From: Hydractinia symbiolongicarpus
Lineage: Eukaryota; Cnidaria; Hydrozoa; Anthoathecata; Hydractiniidae
Reading direction: 5' to 3'
Length of the DNA: 64,000 bases
NCBI RefSeq assembly: GCF_029227915.1
Contig: NC_079879.1
Span: forward strand, 20,850,501 to 20,914,500
Shown here: positions 62,001 through 64,000 of the stretch, piece by piece
Numbering within the stretch: the stretch's first letter is position 1
How the letters are laid out: each line of letters opens with the position of its first letter
The notes under the pieces: model-generated
The model's input: only the letters and a program-made list of their open reading frames with translations
What the model was told of the DNA's origin: nothing
Databases searched by the model: none
Made by a program: the position numbers and the translations under genes

Positions 62001-64000
62001 GCTTGGTAGCCATTTTTGAAATAAGGAGGATTTCGAAAATTCCAAATTGTAAAAATTCGAAAGTCTCTTTTGTATCAATAGAATTTTTTATAAAATGCAA
62101 TTTTTTTGTTCAAAAATAAAGAAAAATGTCGAGATAACGTGATAAAATGAGCTGAAGAGACCGGAAGAAAGTTTAAGGCAGCGAAAGTTCGAGATATCCA
62201 TTATTAAAATTACGTATTAATCAGAAAAGACTTTTGGTAAAATCTTCATTATCAAAGAAAGTATAGGTGGCTTACTCATGAATAATATTTGAAACGTGTT
62301 TTTATTTATCCCAAGAACTGTGTATTTAAAATCCGAAAACATTAGGAAATCGGGTCAATCATTTCTTAATAAAGTTATGTTGCAAAAGCTAGAACCGTAA
62401 TCTTAAGGGAAAGTATTATAATACTCAATTTCTGAGTTCTTCTAAAAAGGCCTGTGCAGTTGAAAAATCGATAAATCTAATACCAGACAGTTTCTAGCAA
62501 AAATAGTACGTAAAGTTTTTTGTATAAGCAATACGAAGCTGAAATCCTTTAAAAATAAAACGCCTTGTGAGAAGAAAACAACAATTATCGGGATTATAAA
62601 TATAATATTTTATTTTTATTTTTTTATATTGTAATATTAAAATACTTTTTTTTTACCAGTCGGTATAAACTCAAAAGTAGCATTCAAACAAAATAATGCA
62701 ATACGCAGAGTTTGTGTTGAAAATTTTGAAGCAACAAAATTTAAATATTTCGATGGAATAATGACGTGTTTATGTGCATGTTTATGTATGCCAAAGAAAG
62801 TTACCAGTAGATTATGTCATGCTACCAAAGCAGTCAAAAATTCACCACTTTCAGAAACGTCTTTCATGAAATGTTTAGTGTATACAAAATAAAAAGAATT
62901 CTTAGGATTCTGTCCCGAAAAATCATCATGTTCCGATAAGAATGTGGTAACAGATACAATATTGAAGTCAAATATACTTCCTGATATGCTGTTTTTATTT
63001 CATAGGTTGCGTTTGTTGATTTTGGAAACAGTGAAGAAACAACAGTTAACAATTTGTGTGATGAAGGGAAACACATGGATGCACCTGCGCAGTGTATCTG
63101 CGTCAAGTTAGCTAACATAACTCCTGTATGCTGTTCTGCTTGCTTGAAGATGAATTGCTGCTTTTAAAAGCACAATGAGGATTGCTGGTAAAAATAATTT
63201 AATCCTTTGTTTTCTTGTTTAGAACTCAGAGGATGGACGTTGGTCTAAGCAAGCTATCGCCTTTTTAAGACGAAAGCTTGATGGCCACAACTTTTTTGTT
63301 AAAATGCAGGTCAGTGTTTTTGTTTTCTCTTACTTTTTTTTCATGCTGGACGTTACTAAGTTATTAAAAAAGATTGCGTGTATTTAATTTTGTGAATTAA
63401 AATTAATAATGTTTTTTAGTATATTTTTCGTTTTAATTTATTTTCTTGTCCGGATAGAGTGAATTTTAAATTTAGAGAAGCTGGTAAGCAAAAAAGGTGA
63501 AAAAATGCCATGAATAAAAGATAATTATTGACGTGCTAAAAAACAGACAAATAGAACCACGGAAGTTTGTAGCTTGTGAAATTTTGTGCTAATTAAATAA
63601 TTTAGCCATTTGCTTTTTGCTCTTTCCAACCTTTATTTTTGTCATCTTGGCTTGTTAGGATGTTGATAATAAAATCTCTCCTTACGAAGTGCAAATCAAA
63701 CTGCAAGACAAAACGGACATTGGAAAAGAATTGTTATCCTTATCCCATGCCATCCAATCAACTGGAGAAATGGATAATATAAACAGTTTCGTTAAAATTC
63801 TACAAGCAGCTGACGATTCAGAACTTAACGGGGACGTTGCGAAGTCGGGGACTGAAAGCTCCGAAGAAACGTTATTGGATGACTTACCAAATCTTCAACA
63901 AGTTTTACCTGTGCTCTCACCAACAGTTCAAGCCATTCACCATTCTGCTTATTTATGGTACACAGAGCAGCAGTTACCTAAACAAGGAGTCCTCTTCGAC
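38073..64000 (+). CDS. RNF17: RNF17/TDRD4 (Qin/Kumo-like) RING and multi-Tudor germline protein, partial
   Basis: piRNA-pathway scaffold of germ granules; Tudor domains bind methyl-arginine of PIWI proteins (family knowledge). Exons: 38073-38124, 38237-38352, 40606-40712, 42621-42763, 43614-43705, 43798-43856, 45759-45800, 46179-46314, 48650-48730, 48803-48903, 49012-49075, 49558-49606, 50377-50429, 50663-50742, 52806-52877, 52987-53156, 53249-53410, 56770-56938, 57514-57598, 57678-57749, 57826-57985, 58125-58237, 58431-58524, 58607-58666, 58987-59102, 59204-59266, 59345-59399, 59506-59620, 59979-60256, 61615-61784, 63006-63125, 63223-63309, 63659-64000. One frame throughout, 1226 codons. C3HC4 RING at residues 7-55 (C7, C10, C32, H34, C37, C40, C52, C55); B-box-like fingers about 144-181 and 204-249; helical region; Tudor 1 about 475-620 (VLYIDYGNTEWLPL), Tudor 2 about 690-816 (VQFVDYGNIENLKF), Tudor 3 about 975-1110 (VAFVDFGNSEETTV). 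The segment DDRPISVRDALVFLEVAVFF closely resembles vertebrate RNF17. The 3' end lies beyond the window. Confidence 0.93.
38922..40233. mobile_element. TIR element in RNF17 intron 2, CCGGTATATAACC ends
   Basis: CCGGTATATAACCTGCGG at 38933 is inverted near 40205-40220 (GCGGGTTATATACCGG). The motif GTGCGGGTTAT recurs near both ends (about 38986, 39000, 40136, 40191, 40203), the subterminal arrangement expected for transposase binding. TA-rich flanks make a TA duplication possible, but the exact borders are uncertain. No transposase ORF remains. Confidence 0.7.
40920..40964. repeat. Near-perfect 21-bp stem-loop in RNF17 intron 3
   Basis: ATTGGAGTATTTTCTGAGAT pairs with ATCTCGGAAAATACTCCAAT. The 21-bp stem has one G-U wobble and a 3-nt loop, too short a loop for a typical miRNA precursor. 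Confidence 0.8.
42383..42422. repeat. 17-bp stem-loop in RNF17 intron 3
   Basis: GAAAAATTAAGTAATAC pairs with GTATTACTCAATTTTTC with one mismatch and a 6-nt loop (CTGTAA). Confidence 0.7.
44050..44290 (+). repeat. Diverged intronic repeat, copy 1 (partner at 49880-50280)
   Basis: Shared landmarks with the second copy include CTTCTTCCACGTGGGTAACT versus CTTCTTCTGCGTGGGATACT, the GATGACATCATTAAAAAAA / GATGACTTCATCAAAAAAA pair, and CACATGATTCTATACATTGT versus CACATGATTTTATACATCAG. A third weaker match is near 44640-44840. This is an old family of unknown class within RNF17 introns. Confidence 0.55.
46498..48161. mobile_element. Kolobok-type element relic (1664 bp) with TTAA duplications
   Basis: The left end AGGGGAACTCCAGTAAAAA and inverse right end AAGGGCACTCCAGTGAAAA form about 19-bp inverted repeats. 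They are flanked by TTAA at 46494-46497 and 48162-48165. TTAA duplications plus an internal THAP-domain relic are diagnostic of the Kolobok superfamily. It is located in RNF17 intron 8 and is inactive. Confidence 0.85.
46784..46992 (+). pseudogene. Frame-shifted THAP-domain relic of the Kolobok transposase
   Basis: MVNCFAFRCTKRSEKC then VGFHRIPSV (C-x4-C start of a THAP zinc finger) is followed after a stop and frameshift by WLNKICRAGDLPSNQ and FIFVC. After a second shift comes HFIDRSF. The order matches a C2CH THAP finger with the central Trp. At least two frame breaks make it non-functional, and no transposase core is left. Confidence 0.8.
49880..50280 (+). repeat. Diverged intronic repeat, copy 2 (partner at 44050-44290)
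   Basis: Collinear with copy 1 but with an internal extra segment; it lies in RNF17 intron 12. Confidence 0.5.
51224..51261 (+). repeat. 19-bp tandem duplication in RNF17 intron 14
   Basis: AGCGGTTTGCATCAATCCA occurs twice in tandem. Confidence 0.85.
54328..54562. repeat. Three consecutive foldback hairpins inside the TTAA element
   Basis: Paired arms are AATGTTGCA.../TGCAACATT (54328-54393), GTTGCAAGAAATCAAAT / ATTTGATTTCGTGCAAC (about 54401-54439) and GATGCAATTTTTTCATC plus GCATGCAATGC with their inverse (about 54494-54562). The last stem is about 30 bp. Confidence 0.75.
54673..55140 (-). pseudogene. Truncated Mutator-like transposase N-terminal ORF
   Basis: 155 codons open without a convincing ATG (upstream in-frame lysine-rich codons, then a stop). 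The ORF has a cysteine cluster (CVFKLCHNVITIKEICSF, then CTNSEC) followed by INRQSVLAARFAGKGRKGLL and KIFSGL. This resembles the Mutator-like transposase domain of animal elements (conserved G-x-G and F-C/S-G). The DDE core expected downstream is missing. It is probably a non-autonomous derivative. Confidence 0.65.
61327..61365. repeat. 16-bp perfect stem-loop in RNF17 intron 29
   Basis: ATTATTGGGTATATTC pairs exactly with GAATATACCCAATAAT around a 7-nt loop. Confidence 0.8.
61903..62205. mobile_element. Possible Tigger-type MITE in RNF17 intron 30
   Basis: The left part GTTGACGCTCGATATTTTAA and the downstream CAGAGTATCGAAAGTTTGAG resemble, in inverse, the right part (GCGAAAGTTCGAGATATCC). 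CTCGATAT...TCGAA motifs are typical of pogo/Tigger ends. The ends are diverged and borders approximate. Confidence 0.4.

Noticed and set aside
1-64000. CRISPR arrays, operons, prophage or bacterial defence genes
   Set aside because: The window is spliced animal DNA; no regularly spaced repeats or prokaryotic gene structure were seen.

Overview
The window is AT-rich eukaryotic DNA with many short, GT-AG-spliced exons, long introns and a dense load of DNA transposons. Gene content (an axonemal dynein heavy chain, an RNF17/TDRD4-type germline Tudor protein, a CABIT-domain protein) points to an animal with flagella and a piRNA pathway. The repeat spectrum (Tigger/pogo, Kolobok with THAP, Helitrons, TTAA elements, short CCTCGATCCCAG-ended MITEs) fits a cnidarian, probably a hydrozoan; the species assignment is inference. 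There is nothing prokaryotic here and no CRISPR, rRNA or tRNA was seen. Layout: (1) 72-18366, minus strand: 5' part of an axonemal dynein heavy chain gene. I traced 27 exons whose coding lengths sum to 5022 nt (1674 codons) in one continuous frame; the gene runs off the left edge. A small unrecognised minus-strand gene (18359-20552) lies just upstream, and its predicted stop overlaps the dynein start codon. (2) 19238-31715: repeat-rich region with several TIR elements, a Ty3/gypsy integrase relic, one two-exon CABIT-type gene (23465-24603, plus), a decayed Helitron Rep/helicase relic, an internally deleted Tigger-like element and two tandem mini-Helitrons nested inside it. (3) 31716-34534: an apparently intact Tigger/pogo-like transposon with near-perfect 27-bp inverted repeats and TA duplications. 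It carries two head-to-head ORFs: a 541-aa DDE transposase and a 192-aa HIRAN-domain protein. (4) 34535-38072: no convincing gene; one 805-bp TIR element and small repeats. (5) 38073-64000, plus strand: RNF17/TDRD4 (Qin/Kumo-like) gene, 33 exons traced (3678 nt, 1226 codons), with RING, two B-box-like zinc fingers, a helical region and three complete Tudor domains before the right edge. Its introns hold a CCGG-ended TIR element, a frame-shifted THAP/Kolobok relic with TTAA duplications, and a TTAA-flanked element with a Mutator-like ORF.

The most interesting object is the two-gene transposon at 31716-34534. A HIRAN domain, known in HLTF/Rad5-type proteins to bind free 3' DNA ends, is packaged with a cut-and-paste transposase that creates such ends. 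A related element at 28809-29870 retains only a tail of the transposase. Second in interest is that a gene predicted to defend against transposons (RNF17) carries several different DNA transposon families in its introns.
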